The notes under the pieces were generated by a model. That model was not told the DNA's origin. It did not search any database and saw only the letters and a program-made list of their open reading frames with translations. The translations under genes were made by a program, and so were the position numbers. DNA of 64,000 nucleotides, from the NCBI RefSeq assembly GCF_008039575.1, contig NZ_VDUY01000001.1:558001-622000 (forward strand), read 5' to 3'. The stretch is from Zeimonas arvi. GTDB taxonomy: Bacteria; Pseudomonadota; Gammaproteobacteria; Burkholderiales; Burkholderiaceae_E. Within the stretch, counting starts at the first letter, position 1; every line of letters begins with the position of its first letter. Positions 43,108-54,921 of the stretch are shown piece after piece.

Positions 43108-44073
43108 TCAAGAAAGCCGGCGCGGCCGACGGCGCAGGTACACGTTGTTCGCCACCAGCGCCCCGACCACGATCGCGGCGCCCGCGATCTCCGAGGGCAC
43201 GAAGCGCGCGCCCTCGGCCGCGCGGAAGGCGAAGGTGACCACCGGCATCAGGTTGAGCAGCAGCATCGCGTTGACCGCGCCGATCTTCTTCGCGCCGTAG
43301 TTCCACAGGAACATCGAGATCACGACGCCGACCACCGACACGTAGGCCAGGCGCCAGCTCGCCGCGGGCAGCACTTCTTCGTTCGCATAGGTGGCGCCGG
43401 CCAGCCAGGCGATACCCCAGGCGGCCAGCACCAGCGCAACGGCCGGGCCGCTGGTGAGCGCCGACACGCGTATCGTGGACCAGCCGTGCAGGCGGGTGGT
43501 GATCAGAACGTACGACACCCAGGCGGTGGCGGCGCCGAAGGTGAGCAGGTTGCCCAGCACCTCGCCGCGCACCGCGGGCGCGGGGTTCAGGATGGCGTCG
43601 CCACCGCGAGTCACGGCGATGGCCACGCCGGCGAACGCCAGCGCGAGGCACGCCAGCGTGAATGCCGGCGGGCGCTTCTTCCAGACGGCCCAGTCGGCGA
43701 TCGCGGTCATCGCCGGCTGCAGCCCGAGGATCAGCACCGCGATCTCGGGCCGGGTGCGCGCCAGGCCGGTGATCATCAGCAGGGCCGAGGCGCCCATCGC
43801 GATGCCGGCCACGACGACCAGCTTCAGGTCGCGCCCCTGGGCGACGAAGGCGCGCAGGCCCTCGAGCCACACGAGCAGCGGGATGAAGCACAGGAAGGCG
43901 ACGCCGTAGCGCACCACGCTGATCGAGAAACCGTCCAGCGCCGGGAAGATGCCCTTGGCGATCGGCAGTTGCCCGCCCCAGACCAGCACGGCGAACAGCG
44001 CGGCGCCCAGGCCGCGGCCCAGGCCGGAGGGTCCGGTCAGGCCCGACGATCCCGACGCGCCGGCCCCGCTCAC
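43108..44073 (-). CDS. DMT superfamily (EamA) transporter
   Basis: This 321-residue inner-membrane protein has ten hydrophobic segments in two EamA repeats (LFAVLVWGGQLPIAKGIFPALDGFSISVVRYGVAFL and the later FGAATAWVSYVLITTRL with VVISMFLWNYGAKKIGAVNAMLLLNLMPVV). This family exports amino acids and metabolites. The GTG start overlaps the DUF2788 stop (GTGA). Confidence 0.9.
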   Translation of the reverse strand: MSGAGASGSSGLTGPSGLGRGLGAALFAVLVWGGQLPIAKGIFPALDGFSISVVRYGVAFLCFIPLLVWLEGLRAFVAQGRDLKLVVVAGIAMGASALLMITGLARTRPEIAVLILGLQPAMTAIADWAVWKKRPPAFTLACLALAFAGVAIAVTRGGDAILNPAPAVRGEVLGNLLTFGAATAWVSYVLITTRLHGWSTIRVSALTSGPAVALVLAAWGIAWLAGATYANEEVLPAASWRLAYVSVVGVVISMFLWNYGAKKIGAVNAMLLLNLMPVVTFAFRAAEGARFVPSEIAGAAIVVGALVANNVYLRRRPRRLS

Positions 44074-44279
44074 GGCGCCAGGATCGCCTGCAGGATCGAC
44101 TTGGCGACGAAGCCGAGGATGCCGAAGGCGAGCACGAAGAACAGGATGAAGGTCCCGAAGCGGCCGGCCTGCGAGTCGCGCGCCAGCCTCCAGATGACGA
44201 ACAGCATGAACAGGATGAACCCGCCCACGCCGAAGGTCATGCCGAACTCGGCGATCTGTTCTTCTGTGTAGCCGAACAT
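44070..44279 (-). CDS. DUF2788 family small membrane protein, 69 aa
   Basis: A 69-residue protein with two transmembrane helices (about 15-32 and 43-66) separated by RLARDSQAGRFGT. It matches the DUF2788 family of betaproteobacterial small membrane proteins. The start at 44279 leaves one base to the BPSS1780-family stop; a longer frame to 44366 is antisense to that gene. Function unknown. Confidence 0.82.
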   Translation of the reverse strand: MFGYTEEQIAEFGMTFGVGGFILFMLFVIWRLARDSQAGRFGTFILFFVLAFGILGFVAKSILQAILAP

Positions 44280-44280
44280 C

Positions 44281-45132
44281 TCAGCGCCCCGCACGCGGCG
44301 CGCGGGCCGGGTTCGCCTGTCCACCCATTGGCTCGACCAGGTCGCGATACGCATGCCAGGTGGCATGGCCCAGCACCGGCAGCACCACGGCCAGGCCGAT
44401 CACGGTGACGAAGCCCAGCAGCGTGAGCGCCATGATCGCCGCGGCCCACACGCCCAGCGAGACCGGGTTCAGGCCCACCGCCGCCACGCTGGTGCGGATC
44501 GCGGTGGCGAGCGGCACAGGCCGGTCGACCAGCAGGGGCACCGAGACGGCCGTGACCGCGAACACGATCGCGGCGCCCAGCCCGCCGGCCAGGAACCAGA
44601 CGAGCAGCCAGGCGTCGCCGGCGGCGAGGAACTGGTGGACGAAGCCTGCGACGCCGCCGGCGTACCCGCTCGCCGCGGAACCGGCGCCGCTTCCGCCAGC
44701 CAGGCGCACCAGCATCGACGAGAAGCCCACCCACAGCGTGCCCGCCACCGCGAGCAGCCCGCCGAGCGCCGCGAGCTGCGCGCCGCGCCGCTTCCAGACC
44801 GCGAGCAGCGCGAGCAGGCCCAGCGGCGGCAGCCGCTCGCCCGCCTCGAGCCGGCGGCTCAGTTCGTGAAAGCCGGTGACCAGCACCGGCGCCACGATCA
44901 CGAAGCCGGTGAAGGCGCCGGCCAGCAGGCCGGAGTCGCGCCAGCCGACGGCCACGATCGCCAGCGCGCCGGCGAGGAACAGCAGGCCGTGCAGCGCGCT
45001 GGCCAGCGGCGCGCGAGCGAAGTCTCGCCAGCCGGCGGCCAGCCAGCCGGCCACGTGGGCAGGCGTGATCTCGCGCAGCGCGGGCAGCGGCGGCGCGCTG
45101 CCCGGCCGGGACGCTCCGGGGGAGGCGGACAT
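44281..45132 (-). CDS. BPSS1780 family membrane protein
   Basis: This 283-residue protein has six or so hydrophobic helices and the family pattern: [41 protein letters not shown] at the start, [13 protein letters not shown] near the end. It belongs to a betaproteobacterial group of uncharacterised integral membrane proteins. It follows rpoD by 19 bases and probably lies in the same transcript. Confidence 0.88.
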   Translation of the reverse strand: MSASPGASRPGSAPPLPALREITPAHVAGWLAAGWRDFARAPLASALHGLLFLAGALAIVAVGWRDSGLLAGAFTGFVIVAPVLVTGFHELSRRLEAGERLPPLGLLALLAVWKRRGAQLAALGGLLAVAGTLWVGFSSMLVRLAGGSGAGSAASGYAGGVAGFVHQFLAAGDAWLLVWFLAGGLGAAIVFAVTAVSVPLLVDRPVPLATAIRTSVAAVGLNPVSLGVWAAAIMALTLLGFVTVIGLAVVLPVLGHATWHAYRDLVEPMGGQANPARAPRAGR

Positions 45133-45151
45133 CCGGCGCTCGCCCGCGGCC

Positions 45152-47803
<2,652 letters not shown>

Positions 47804-48074
47804 TGGATGATTCGCCTTGGACGGGTTGCCTGCGCGCCGGATCGCGCCGCCTTCTCCGGGGGACGTGAATGCTCGAACGACCCGGACTCCTGTTTCGTCG
47901 ACGACACCCCGGCGGCCTTGCGGCGCTGGTCGTGCCCGGCGGGCTTTCGGCGCCGGTGGTCCACTCGCGGCCTTGCGACGCGGCACCTTGCCGCCCGCAG
48001 CCGTGGACCGGCCAGGGGTGCTCGAACACGGGGTCCCTGACGAGCCAGGCGGCTTTTTGGCAGGGTAACTGATC
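47804..48074 (-). other. rpoD 5' leader
   Basis: About 265 bases separate the promoter next to the dnaG stop codon from the rpoD GTG. The rpoD frame stays open through it, but the ATG at 48076 sits at the promoter. No obvious terminator or known RNA fold is visible. Confidence 0.5.
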
Positions 48075-48083
48075 ATTATATCA
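48075..48083 (-). promoter_or_regulatory. extended -10 promoter of rpoD
   Basis: On the minus strand TGATATAAT combines a perfect TATAAT (48080-48075) with the TGn extension (48083-48081), which overlaps the dnaG stop codon. The -35 position (TGGCGA) is poor, as expected for an extended -10 promoter. It gives rpoD transcription independent of rpsU-dnaG. Confidence 0.65.
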
Positions 48084-50048
48084 AGAACGGGCCCGCATCG
48101 CCATAAGTGCCTGATATCTCTCGCGATCCTCGTCGGTGCGGATGCCGGCCTTCGCCAGTTCGTCGATCTGGCGGCGCACGTGGCGGTCGCGCAACTGCGC
48201 GACCGCCGCCGACAGTTCGGCGGCAGCCTCGGCAGCCGTCAGGTCCGCCAGTGCGGCCGCGTCGGAGGCCAGCGCCCGTTCGAAGGCGCGCACCGACTCG
48301 GGATCGGCCTCGCGGAGGCTTTCGACGACGTTGCCGGCGGTGCTGCCCGGCGGCAACACGGCCACCCGGTCCACCCATTCGATGAGCCCGGCCGACAGCC
48401 ACTCGCCGCGCTCGACGGTGGACGCCAGCCCCGGGTGAAGCGCGACCAGCAGCCGCAGCCTCGCCTCCAGATCGGGCCTGGCCACAGGCGGCCGCGGGAC
48501 CGGGCGATCGCGAAAGCCAGGCCTGCCGCGACCGCTCCACGAGCGGCCCTCTCCGCCCCAGGAACGGCCCTCGCCGCTCCACGACCGGCCCTCGCCCGGC
48601 AGGCCCGCTTCGTCTTGCCATGGCCCGGCATTGCCCTGCCACGGCCCCGCGTCGCCGGACCGGCTGCCGCCCTGGCCGTCCGCGCCGCCCACCGGCCCCC
48701 CGTGGCTGCCCGCACCCGGCCTGCCCGCCTGCCCGGCGCGCGCAGCGTGCTGGGCGGCCTGGCTGGCGAAATAGCGCTCGACCTCGTCCACGCCGAGCCG
48801 GGCCAGCTCGGCCACGCGGTGAACCAGCTGCAGCTTGAGCGCCGGCGCCGCCAGCGCCTGCAGCAGCGGCGCAGCCTCGGCCAGCAGCCGGGCACGGCCC
48901 TCGGGCGTCTCGAGGCCGACCCGCTCGGACAGTTCCGTGACCAGCAGCTCCGACAGGGGCATCGCGCCGGCCAGCGCCTCGCGGAAGCCTTCGGCGCCGT
49001 GGGCGCGCACGAAGCTGTCCGGATCGTGCTCGGGCGGCAGGAACAGGAAGTCGATCCGCCTGGCGTCCGCGGCCTGGGGCAGGCTGGCTTCGAGCGCGCG
49101 CCAGGCGGCCTTGCGGCCGGCGGCATCGCCGTCGAAGGCGAAGACCACCCGGTCGGCCAGTCGCAACAGCTTGCGAACATGGTCGGGCGTGGTCGAAGTG
49201 CCCAGCGTGGCCACGGCATTGCCGACCCCGTGACGGGCGAGCATCACCACGTCCATGTAGCCCTCGACGACCAGCACGCAGTTCTCGCGGCGGATGCCGT
49301 CGCGCGCTTCGAACAGCCCGTAGAGCTCGCGCCCCTTCGAGAAGACCGGGGTCTCGGGCGAGTTCAGGTACTTGGGTTCGCCGCGGTCGAGCACCCGGCC
49401 GCCGAAGCCGATCACCTGGCCGCGGGGATTGCGGATCGGAAACATGATCCGGTCGCGGAAGCGGTCGTAGCGGCGCTTGCGGCCGTCGTCGCCCTCGCTC
49501 TCGATGACCAGGCCGGCCTCGACCAGGGCCGGCGCCTCGTAATCGGGCACCGCGGCCTCGAGGCCGCGCCACTGGTCGGGCGCGTAGCCGATGCCGAAGC
49601 GGGCGGCGATCTCGCCGGTGAGCCCCCGCCCCTTCAGGTAGTCGATCGCCCGCGGCGTGTCCTTCAACCGCCGCCGGTAGAACTGGGCGGCGCGGGCCAG
49701 CAGATCCAGCAGGCCCGGCGTGCGCGGGTCGGGGCCGGCCCTGCCGACCGTGCCCGGCTCGCGCGGCACCTCGAGGCCCAGCGAGCGCGCGAGATCGGTG
49801 ACCGCGTCGACGTAGCCGAGACCGGCGTGCTCCATCAGGAAGCCGATCGCCGAACCGTGCGCGCCGCAGCCGAAGCAGTGGTAGAACTGCTTGGTCGGGC
49901 TGACGGTGAACGAGGGCGACTTCTCGGTGTGGAAAGGACAGAGCCCCAGATAGTTCGCCCCCGCCTTCTTCAGCCGCACGTAGCGGCCCACCACGTCGAC
50001 GATGTCGACGCGGGCGAGGAGGTCCTGGATGAAGCTCTGGGGAATCAC
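48081..50048 (-). CDS. dnaG: DNA primase
   Basis: This 655-residue primase shows the N-terminal zinc-binding domain ([30 protein letters not shown]), the catalytic core with [25 protein letters not shown], and TOPRIM ([10 protein letters not shown] and [16 protein letters not shown]). A C-terminal helicase-binding domain follows. Between core and C-terminus lies an unusual Gly/Trp/Arg-rich linker (about 435-520) with tandem GEGRSW units. It makes RNA primers for replication. It follows yqeY by 25 bases. Confidence 0.96.
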   Translation of the reverse strand: MIPQSFIQDLLARVDIVDVVGRYVRLKKAGANYLGLCPFHTEKSPSFTVSPTKQFYHCFGCGAHGSAIGFLMEHAGLGYVDAVTDLARSLGLEVPREPGTVGRAGPDPRTPGLLDLLARAAQFYRRRLKDTPRAIDYLKGRGLTGEIAARFGIGYAPDQWRGLEAAVPDYEAPALVEAGLVIESEGDDGRKRRYDRFRDRIMFPIRNPRGQVIGFGGRVLDRGEPKYLNSPETPVFSKGRELYGLFEARDGIRRENCVLVVEGYMDVVMLARHGVGNAVATLGTSTTPDHVRKLLRLADRVVFAFDGDAAGRKAAWRALEASLPQAADARRIDFLFLPPEHDPDSFVRAHGAEGFREALAGAMPLSELLVTELSERVGLETPEGRARLLAEAAPLLQALAAPALKLQLVHRVAELARLGVDEVERYFASQAAQHAARAGQAGRPGAGSHGGPVGGADGQGGSRSGDAGPWQGNAGPWQDEAGLPGEGRSWSGEGRSWGGEGRSWSGRGRPGFRDRPVPRPPVARPDLEARLRLLVALHPGLASTVERGEWLSAGLIEWVDRVAVLPPGSTAGNVVESLREADPESVRAFERALASDAAALADLTAAEAAAELSAAVAQLRDRHVRRQIDELAKAGIRTDEDRERYQALMAMRARS

Positions 50049-50073
50049 CCGGCTAGCTTAACCGGCCATCCGC

Positions 50074-50523
50074 TCAGCGCGCGGCGAGCCTCTCGCGCAC
50101 CCGTCCCGAGACGGCCGACAGGTCGGTGCGACCGGCCAGCTTCTGCTTGAGCACGCCCATCACCTTGCCCATGTCCTGCGGGCCGGCGGCGCCCACGGCG
50201 GCGATCGCTGCGTCGATCTCGGCCGCCACTTCGGCCTCGCTGGCCTGCTTCGGGAGGTAGGCGGACAGCACCTCGATCTCCGCACGCTCGCGGTCGGCCA
50301 GATCCTGGCGACCGGCACGCTCGTACTGCTCGATGGAATCCCGGCGCTGCTTGCACAGCTTGTCGACGACCGCCGTGACCTGGGCGTCGTCGAGCTCGAT
50401 GCGCTCGTCGACTTCCTTCTGCTTGATCGCTGCCAGCAACATGCGGATGGCCGACAGGCGGTCGGCCTCGCGCGCGCGCATCGCGGCCTTCATGTCTTCG
50501 CCGATACGGTTCTTCAGGCTCAT
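50074..50523 (-). CDS. GatB/YqeY domain protein
   Basis: This 149-residue protein matches the stand-alone YqeY family: SLKNRIGEDMKAAMRAREADRLSAIRMLLAAIKQKEVD, EIEVLSAYLPKQASEAEVAAEID and GKVMGVLKQKLAGRTDLSAVSGRVRERL. YqeY resembles the tRNA-binding tail of the GatB amidotransferase subunit. Its place between rpsU and dnaG is conserved in many betaproteobacteria. An intrinsic terminator separates it from rpsU, so it depends on read-through or its own promoter. Confidence 0.93.
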   Translation of the reverse strand: MSLKNRIGEDMKAAMRAREADRLSAIRMLLAAIKQKEVDERIELDDAQVTAVVDKLCKQRRDSIEQYERAGRQDLADRERAEIEVLSAYLPKQASEAEVAAEIDAAIAAVGAAGPQDMGKVMGVLKQKLAGRTDLSAVSGRVRERLAAR

Positions 50524-50533
50524 GTTCGATTCC

Positions 50534-50576
50534 GAAAAGACAAAAACCCGCCTCGGACTGCAATCCGGGGCGGGTT
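50534..50576 (-). terminator. intrinsic terminator after rpsU
   Basis: On the minus strand AACCCGCCCCGG (50576-50565) pairs with CCGAGGCGGGTT (50556-50545) around eight bases, followed by TTTTTGTCTTTT. The single mismatch does not break the stem. Confidence 0.85.
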
Positions 50577-50662
50577 CAGGGACCTGCCAGGGCCGGGGGC
50601 CGCGCTGCAGACGCGCAGGTCGTGCAGCAGGCCCGGTCAGCCGGCGGTGCGAGGCAAGAAGC

Positions 50663-50875
50663 TCAGTAGAGCTTCTTCGGCAGCATCTGGCTGCGGATGC
50701 GCTTGTAGTGACGCTTTACAGCGGCAGCTTTCTTGCGCTTGCGCTCGGCGGTCGGCTTCTCGTAGAACTCGCGCGCGCGAAGCTCGGTAATGATCCCGGC
50801 TTTCTCGATCGTGCGCTTGAATCGACGAAGCGCGACGTCGAACGGCTCGTTCTCCTTGACGCGGACTGTCGGCAT
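50663..50875 (-). CDS. rpsU: 30S ribosomal protein S21
   Basis: At 70 residues and basic ([58 protein letters not shown]), this is S21, the small-subunit protein needed for initiation on mRNA. It has a very strong ribosome-binding site (GGGGGTGAG) before the ATG. It leads the macromolecular-synthesis block and is followed by a terminator. Confidence 0.97.
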   Translation of the reverse strand: MPTVRVKENEPFDVALRRFKRTIEKAGIITELRAREFYEKPTAERKRKKAAAVKRHYKRIRSQMLPKKLY

Positions 50876-50906
50876 TTAACTCTCACCCCCTTTCATAGAG
50901 CCCGAC

Positions 50907-50935
50907 ACGATAGCACAGACCCTGCCACTGCGCAA
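50907..50935 (-). promoter_or_regulatory. rpsU promoter
   Basis: TTGCGC (50935-50930) and TATCGT (50912-50907) are 17 bases apart on the minus strand, with TGC forming an extended -10. The start would lie near 50900, about 25 bases before the rpsU ATG. Confidence 0.65.
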
Positions 50936-50994
50936 ACCAGCGTGCGGCTGCGTTGCCACGCCGCCGCCGTTCGGCCGCCGGCGCCCTGCGCCTC

Positions 50995-51023
50995 TTGATG
51001 CGCGCCCGGCCTGTGCCTATAAA
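50995..51023 (+). promoter_or_regulatory. sigma-70 promoter of the AAA ATPase gene
   Basis: TTGATG (50995-51000) and TATAAA (51018-51023) are separated by 17 bases, 32 bases before the ATPase ATG. It is back-to-back with the rpsU promoter. Confidence 0.65.
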
Positions 51024-51054
51024 TGAGGCAGTGTCGTTCGATTGGAGTCGCGCC

Positions 51055-52062
51055 ATGACGTCGTCGATCGTTCCCGCCCCCGCGGATCCGCGCGCAAGCG
51101 GCGGCTCGCCGATCTCGATCGCCGGGTTCCGGAGGATCTACTCGACCTCGCAGGTCGAGTCCGCGCTCGGCGAACTGGGGCCGGGCGGCAACGAGGCGCT
51201 GAAGGGCGTCTACGAGAAGATGCTGCGCGCCGGCGGTGAGCGCTTCAGCGTGAAGCCGGGCGCGATGCCCGACTTCGACGGACTGGCCGCCGAGCTGCCC
51301 AACTTCGCCGAAGTCCTCGACGACCTGCGCAAACAGCTCGCGCTGTGCCTGGAGACCGACGATCCGGTGGAGCTGGCCCCCCTGCTGCTGCTGGGCGAGC
51401 CGGGCATCGGCAAGACCCACTTCGCGCGGCGCATCTCGCGACTGCTGGGCACCGGCTACGGATTCGTATCGATGAGCTCGCTGACCGCGGGCTGGATCCT
51501 GTCGGGCGCCTCGGCGCAGTGGCGCAATGCCCGGGCGGGCAAGGTCTTCGACACGCTGGTCAACGGCGACTACGCGAACCCGGTCATCGTGATCGACGAG
51601 ATCGACAAGACGGCCACCGACGGGCAGTACGATCCGCTCGGCGCCCTGTACAGCCTCCTCGAGCCGGGCACCGCCGCCGAGTTCGTCGACGAGTTCGCCG
51701 AGATCCCGCTCGACTGCTCGGAGATCGTCTGGGTGGCCACGGCCAACGACGCGAGCCGGATTCCCGAGCCGATCCTGAACCGGATGAACGTCTACGAGAT
51801 CGAACCGCCGGACCGCGAGGGCGCGCACCGGATCGCCCAGAGCCTGTACCGCGAGATCCGCGATTCGCACAGCTGGGGCGCGCAGTTCCCGGAGATGCTC
51901 GACGAGGCGGTGGCCGACAAGCTCGCCGCGGTGGCGCCGCGCGAGATGCGCCGGCAACTGGTCGGCGCCTTCGGCAACGCCAAGCTGGCGCGCCGCGACC
52001 GGCTGCTTCCCGAGGACCTGAACGCGGAGCGCTCGATGCGGCGGCAACGGATCGGCTTCTGA
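51055..52062 (+). CDS. AAA family ATPase (Lon-ATPase-like, stand-alone)
   Basis: This 335-residue protein has a single AAA+ domain: Walker A LLLGEPGIGKTHFARRISRLLG, Walker B NPVIVIDEIDKTATDGQYDPLGALYSLLEPGTAAEFVDEF, sensor 1 WVATANDASRIPEPILNRMNVYEIEPPD and sensor 2 region PREMRRQL. This is close to the ATPase module of Lon, but the Lon N-terminal and protease domains are missing. It may be an unfoldase or adaptor acting with another protein. It has its own good promoter and GGAG site. It is divergent from rpsU. Confidence 0.88.
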   Translation: MTSSIVPAPADPRASGGSPISIAGFRRIYSTSQVESALGELGPGGNEALKGVYEKMLRAGGERFSVKPGAMPDFDGLAAELPNFAEVLDDLRKQLALCLETDDPVELAPLLLLGEPGIGKTHFARRISRLLGTGYGFVSMSSLTAGWILSGASAQWRNARAGKVFDTLVNGDYANPVIVIDEIDKTATDGQYDPLGALYSLLEPGTAAEFVDEFAEIPLDCSEIVWVATANDASRIPEPILNRMNVYEIEPPDREGAHRIAQSLYREIRDSHSWGAQFPEMLDEAVADKLAAVAPREMRRQLVGAFGNAKLARRDRLLPEDLNAERSMRRQRIGF

Positions 52063-52167
52063 CGCATCGCCTCCTTCGGGATTGCCTCCTGAGGGATCGC
52101 CTTCCGGACGGGGGCCGCCCGGCCGGCGAGGCTACCGCTGCGCGTTCGGCGGCGTCATAATTTGTCG

Positions 52168-53346
52168 ATGGATTTCGCCGTTCCGCTCGACCTGAGGTCG
52201 ATCTTCTTCGTTTCAGGCATCAGCAGCCTGCTGGGCGCCGCCTTCCTGTTCGGCATGCGGCCGCGCGACGGCGCGCTGCGCGAGGCCTTCGGCCTGTTCG
52301 CGGTGGCCGTCTCGATGATGGCGGCCGGATTCGTAGGCCTCGGCGCCGCCGGCATGCCCGAGACGGTCGCCGGGCGCGTGCTTTCCAACGTGCTGGTGAG
52401 CGGCTCCTCGGTCCTCATCTGGGGCGCCTGCAGCCGGCTGGCCGACCGCCCGGCGAAGCCGATGCTGATGCTGGTCTCGCTGGTCGTCCTGGCGGCGGCG
52501 CTGTTGCCGCTCAGCACCCAGGCCGGCATGCAGCCCCTGCGGCACCTGCTGGGCAGCGTCTGGGCGCTGGGTTTCCTGGGGCTCGCGCTGCGCCAGCTGC
52601 TTGCCGCGCCGCCCCGCGGGGACGCCCGCGCGATGCGACTGGCCACCGGCACGCTGGTGGTGTTCTGCCTGTTGCTGGTGATCCGGATCGCGGCGCTCTC
52701 GGTGGCCGGGCCGACCCCGCCAGCCGAACTCGAGCATCCCGGGATCGCCGTGGGCTGGTTCAACCTGGTCTTCGCGATGGTTCCGTTCGCGATCGCGATC
52801 GCCGCGCTGGCCATCTCGAACGCCCGCCTGACGGCGGAGCTGGCGCGGCTGGCCGGCACCGACGACCTCACCGGCCTGGTCTCACGCCGGCTGCTGTTCG
52901 AGCGCGGCGAGGCGATGCTGGCCCGCCTGCCCGCCGACGGCTGCCTGGCGGTGCTGATGATCGACCTGGACGACTTCAAGCGGGTCAACGACGCGCACGG
53001 GCACGCGGTGGGCGACGAGGTCCTGCGCCACGTCGCCCGGCTGCTGCGCGAGTCGCTGCGCGAGGATTCGCTGATCGTTCGCTACGGCGGCGACGAGTTC
53101 TGCGCGCTGGTGCCGGTGGCCAGCGAGGCGGCCGCCTTCGTGGTCGGCGAGCGGCTGCGCATCGCGATGGCCACCTCGCCCTACCTGCAGGTCGACCCGC
53201 CGATCATGATCACCGCCAGCGTGGGCGTGTCGGTGCATCGCCACGGCAGCTCGCTGCGCGAGCGGCTCGTCGAGGCCGACAAGCGCGCGTACAACGCCAA
53301 GGCGGGTGGCCGCAACCTGGTGGTCGGCGACCGGCCGATGCTCTGA
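52168..53346 (+). CDS. membrane-bound diguanylate cyclase (first of two paralogs)
   Basis: This 392-residue protein has six or more N-terminal transmembrane helices (about 1-215) and a cytoplasmic GGDEF domain (TDDLTGLVSRRLLFERGEAML, IDLDDFKRVNDAHGHAVGDEVLRH, RYGGDEFCALV). The active site looks intact, so it should make cyclic di-GMP from GTP. The inhibitory I-site Asp is replaced (R-E-D-S at the RxxD position). The ATG at 52168 has no clear ribosome-binding site. Confidence 0.88.
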   Translation: MDFAVPLDLRSIFFVSGISSLLGAAFLFGMRPRDGALREAFGLFAVAVSMMAAGFVGLGAAGMPETVAGRVLSNVLVSGSSVLIWGACSRLADRPAKPMLMLVSLVVLAAALLPLSTQAGMQPLRHLLGSVWALGFLGLALRQLLAAPPRGDARAMRLATGTLVVFCLLLVIRIAALSVAGPTPPAELEHPGIAVGWFNLVFAMVPFAIAIAALAISNARLTAELARLAGTDDLTGLVSRRLLFERGEAMLARLPADGCLAVLMIDLDDFKRVNDAHGHAVGDEVLRHVARLLRESLREDSLIVRYGGDEFCALVPVASEAAAFVVGERLRIAMATSPYLQVDPPIMITASVGVSVHRHGSSLRERLVEADKRAYNAKAGGRNLVVGDRPML

Positions 53347-53434
53347 TCTCGCGCTCGCGTCGCTCCGACGCCGCACCTTGCCATCCATCGGCCCGTTCTT
53401 GCGCGAAACGGCGGCCGCTCCGAAGAATCTCCGG

Positions 53435-54622
53435 ATGGCGAGCGCCTTCTTCGACATCCCGACCGTCTACCTGCTGACCGGCTTCAGCAGCCTGATGGCC
53501 GCCTGCATCCTGTTCTGGCTGCGCGGCGACCATCGCCATTCCGAGCCGGCGTTGACCGCCGTCGCCGCCTCGATCTTCATGCTGGGCCTGGGCTTCGCCT
53601 GCTTCGCCAACCCCGGAACCTGGCTGGGCGTCATCGGGCCCTCGTTCGGCTACGCGGCATTCGGCGTAGCCGGGGTGCTGCTCTGGCTCGGATCGGCCCA
53701 CCTGTTCGGGGCGCAGCCGCGCCCGGTCGTCGCCGGGGTCGCGCTGGCCAGCTACCTGGCGCTGATCGCGATCCCGCACCAGCCGCTCGCCTCGCACGCG
53801 ATGGCGCGGATCACGCTGAGCAGCGTCTTCATGATCCCCTTCCTGACGCTGGCGGCGCTCCACGCCCACCGCTCGCCCTGGGCGGCAAAGCTGCGCTCGG
53901 TGCGGCTGATGCGAAACATCCTGGCCGCCTACGCGGCGATCGTGACGATCCGGCTGGCGGCCTTCGTGATGCAGGACATCCCCCTGCTGTCCGACGGCAG
54001 CTCGCCGCCGGGCACCATGCGCCTGCTGTTCTCGCTGGCCTTTGGCTCGATCCCTTTCGCGATCACCGTGGTGGTGCTCAGCATCGCGAACTCGCAGCTG
54101 TCGAGCGAGCTGCGCCGGATGGCCGAGACCGATGACCTGACCGGCCTGGTGTCGCGCCGCTGGCTGAACGACTCCGCGCGCCACCTGCTCGACAGCCAGG
54201 ATGACGGCCAGCTGCGGGCGCTGCTGATGATCGACCTGGACGATTTCAAGACGATCAACGACCGGTACGGCCACGCGGTCGGCGACGAGGTGCTGCGCCA
54301 CGTGTCCGAAGTGCTGCGCCGCGAGCTGCGCGCAGGCGCGCTGATCGCCCGCTATGGCGGCGACGAGTTCTGCGCGCTGGTGCCGGTGGCCGGCGAGGCC
54401 GCGGCCTTCGTGATCGCCGAACGGCTGCGCGCGGCGATGGAGGCCAGCCCCTTCCACAAGGGGGCGACGCCGATCCCGATCACGCTGAGCATCGGGGTGA
54501 CGATGCATCGCCAGGGCGCGACGCTCGCGCAACTGCTCGACGAAGCCGATCGCCGTGCCTATCGCGCGAAGGCCCGTGGCCGGAACCGGGTCGTCGGCGA
54601 CGACCGCCTCGCAACGGCGTGA
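53435..54622 (+). CDS. membrane-bound diguanylate cyclase (second paralog)
   Basis: This 395-residue protein has the same layout as its upstream neighbour: about six helices (1-225), then GGDEF (TDDLTGLVSRRWLNDSARHLL, IDLDDFKTINDRYGHAVGDEVLRHV, RYGGDEFCALVPVAGEAAAFVI). Strong identity through the GGDEF domain shows tandem duplication. The RxxD position reads R-A-G-A, so product inhibition is also likely lost. Its last codons and stop lie inside the left arm of a 312-bp palindromic element. Confidence 0.88.
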   Translation: MASAFFDIPTVYLLTGFSSLMAACILFWLRGDHRHSEPALTAVAASIFMLGLGFACFANPGTWLGVIGPSFGYAAFGVAGVLLWLGSAHLFGAQPRPVVAGVALASYLALIAIPHQPLASHAMARITLSSVFMIPFLTLAALHAHRSPWAAKLRSVRLMRNILAAYAAIVTIRLAAFVMQDIPLLSDGSSPPGTMRLLFSLAFGSIPFAITVVVLSIANSQLSSELRRMAETDDLTGLVSRRWLNDSARHLLDSQDDGQLRALLMIDLDDFKTINDRYGHAVGDEVLRHVSEVLRRELRAGALIARYGGDEFCALVPVAGEAAAFVIAERLRAAMEASPFHKGATPIPITLSIGVTMHRQGATLAQLLDEADRRAYRAKARGRNRVVGDDRLATA

Positions 54623-54921
54623 TCGCGCGGCGCCTTGGCGCCGTCGCCCTGCAAGGCACGACATCCAGGGCCGGTGCGAGGCGGCAGCCCGCGTCCGGGC
54701 ATTGTGCAAGCCGAGCGCCACCGAAAGAAATCTCGCGGGACCCGCTCGTAGGGGCGAAGCCCCTTACGAGGCGGGTGCGAGATTTCGAGGTGGGCGAGGG
54801 AAGCCCCGCCGCAGGCGGGGCCGCAGCGCTTGCCCGGACGCGGGCTGCCGCCTCGCACCGGCCCGGGCGCATGCTCCAATAGGACGAAGGCGCCAGGGCG
54901 CCGCGCGATCACGCCGTTGCG
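54610..54921. mobile_element. 312-bp palindromic MITE-like element
   Basis: The outer arms (54610-54634 and 54897-54921) are a perfect 25-bp inverted repeat. A second pair (54668-54701 and 54831-54864) is a perfect 34-bp inverted repeat. An imperfect arm pair with short internal loops spans about 54717-54795, and an 8-bp hairpin (GCCCCGCC/GGCGGGGC) lies at 54803-54821. There is no coding capacity. The whole forms a nearly closed palindrome between two convergent genes and reaches into both stop codons. It is either a transposase-less mobile element or a specialised bidirectional terminator. Confidence 0.75.

Noticed and set aside
48074-48076. ATG as the rpoD start
   Set aside because: It lies next to a perfect extended -10 box and has no ribosome-binding site. 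The GTG at 47803 gives a start more like other betaproteobacterial RpoD proteins.
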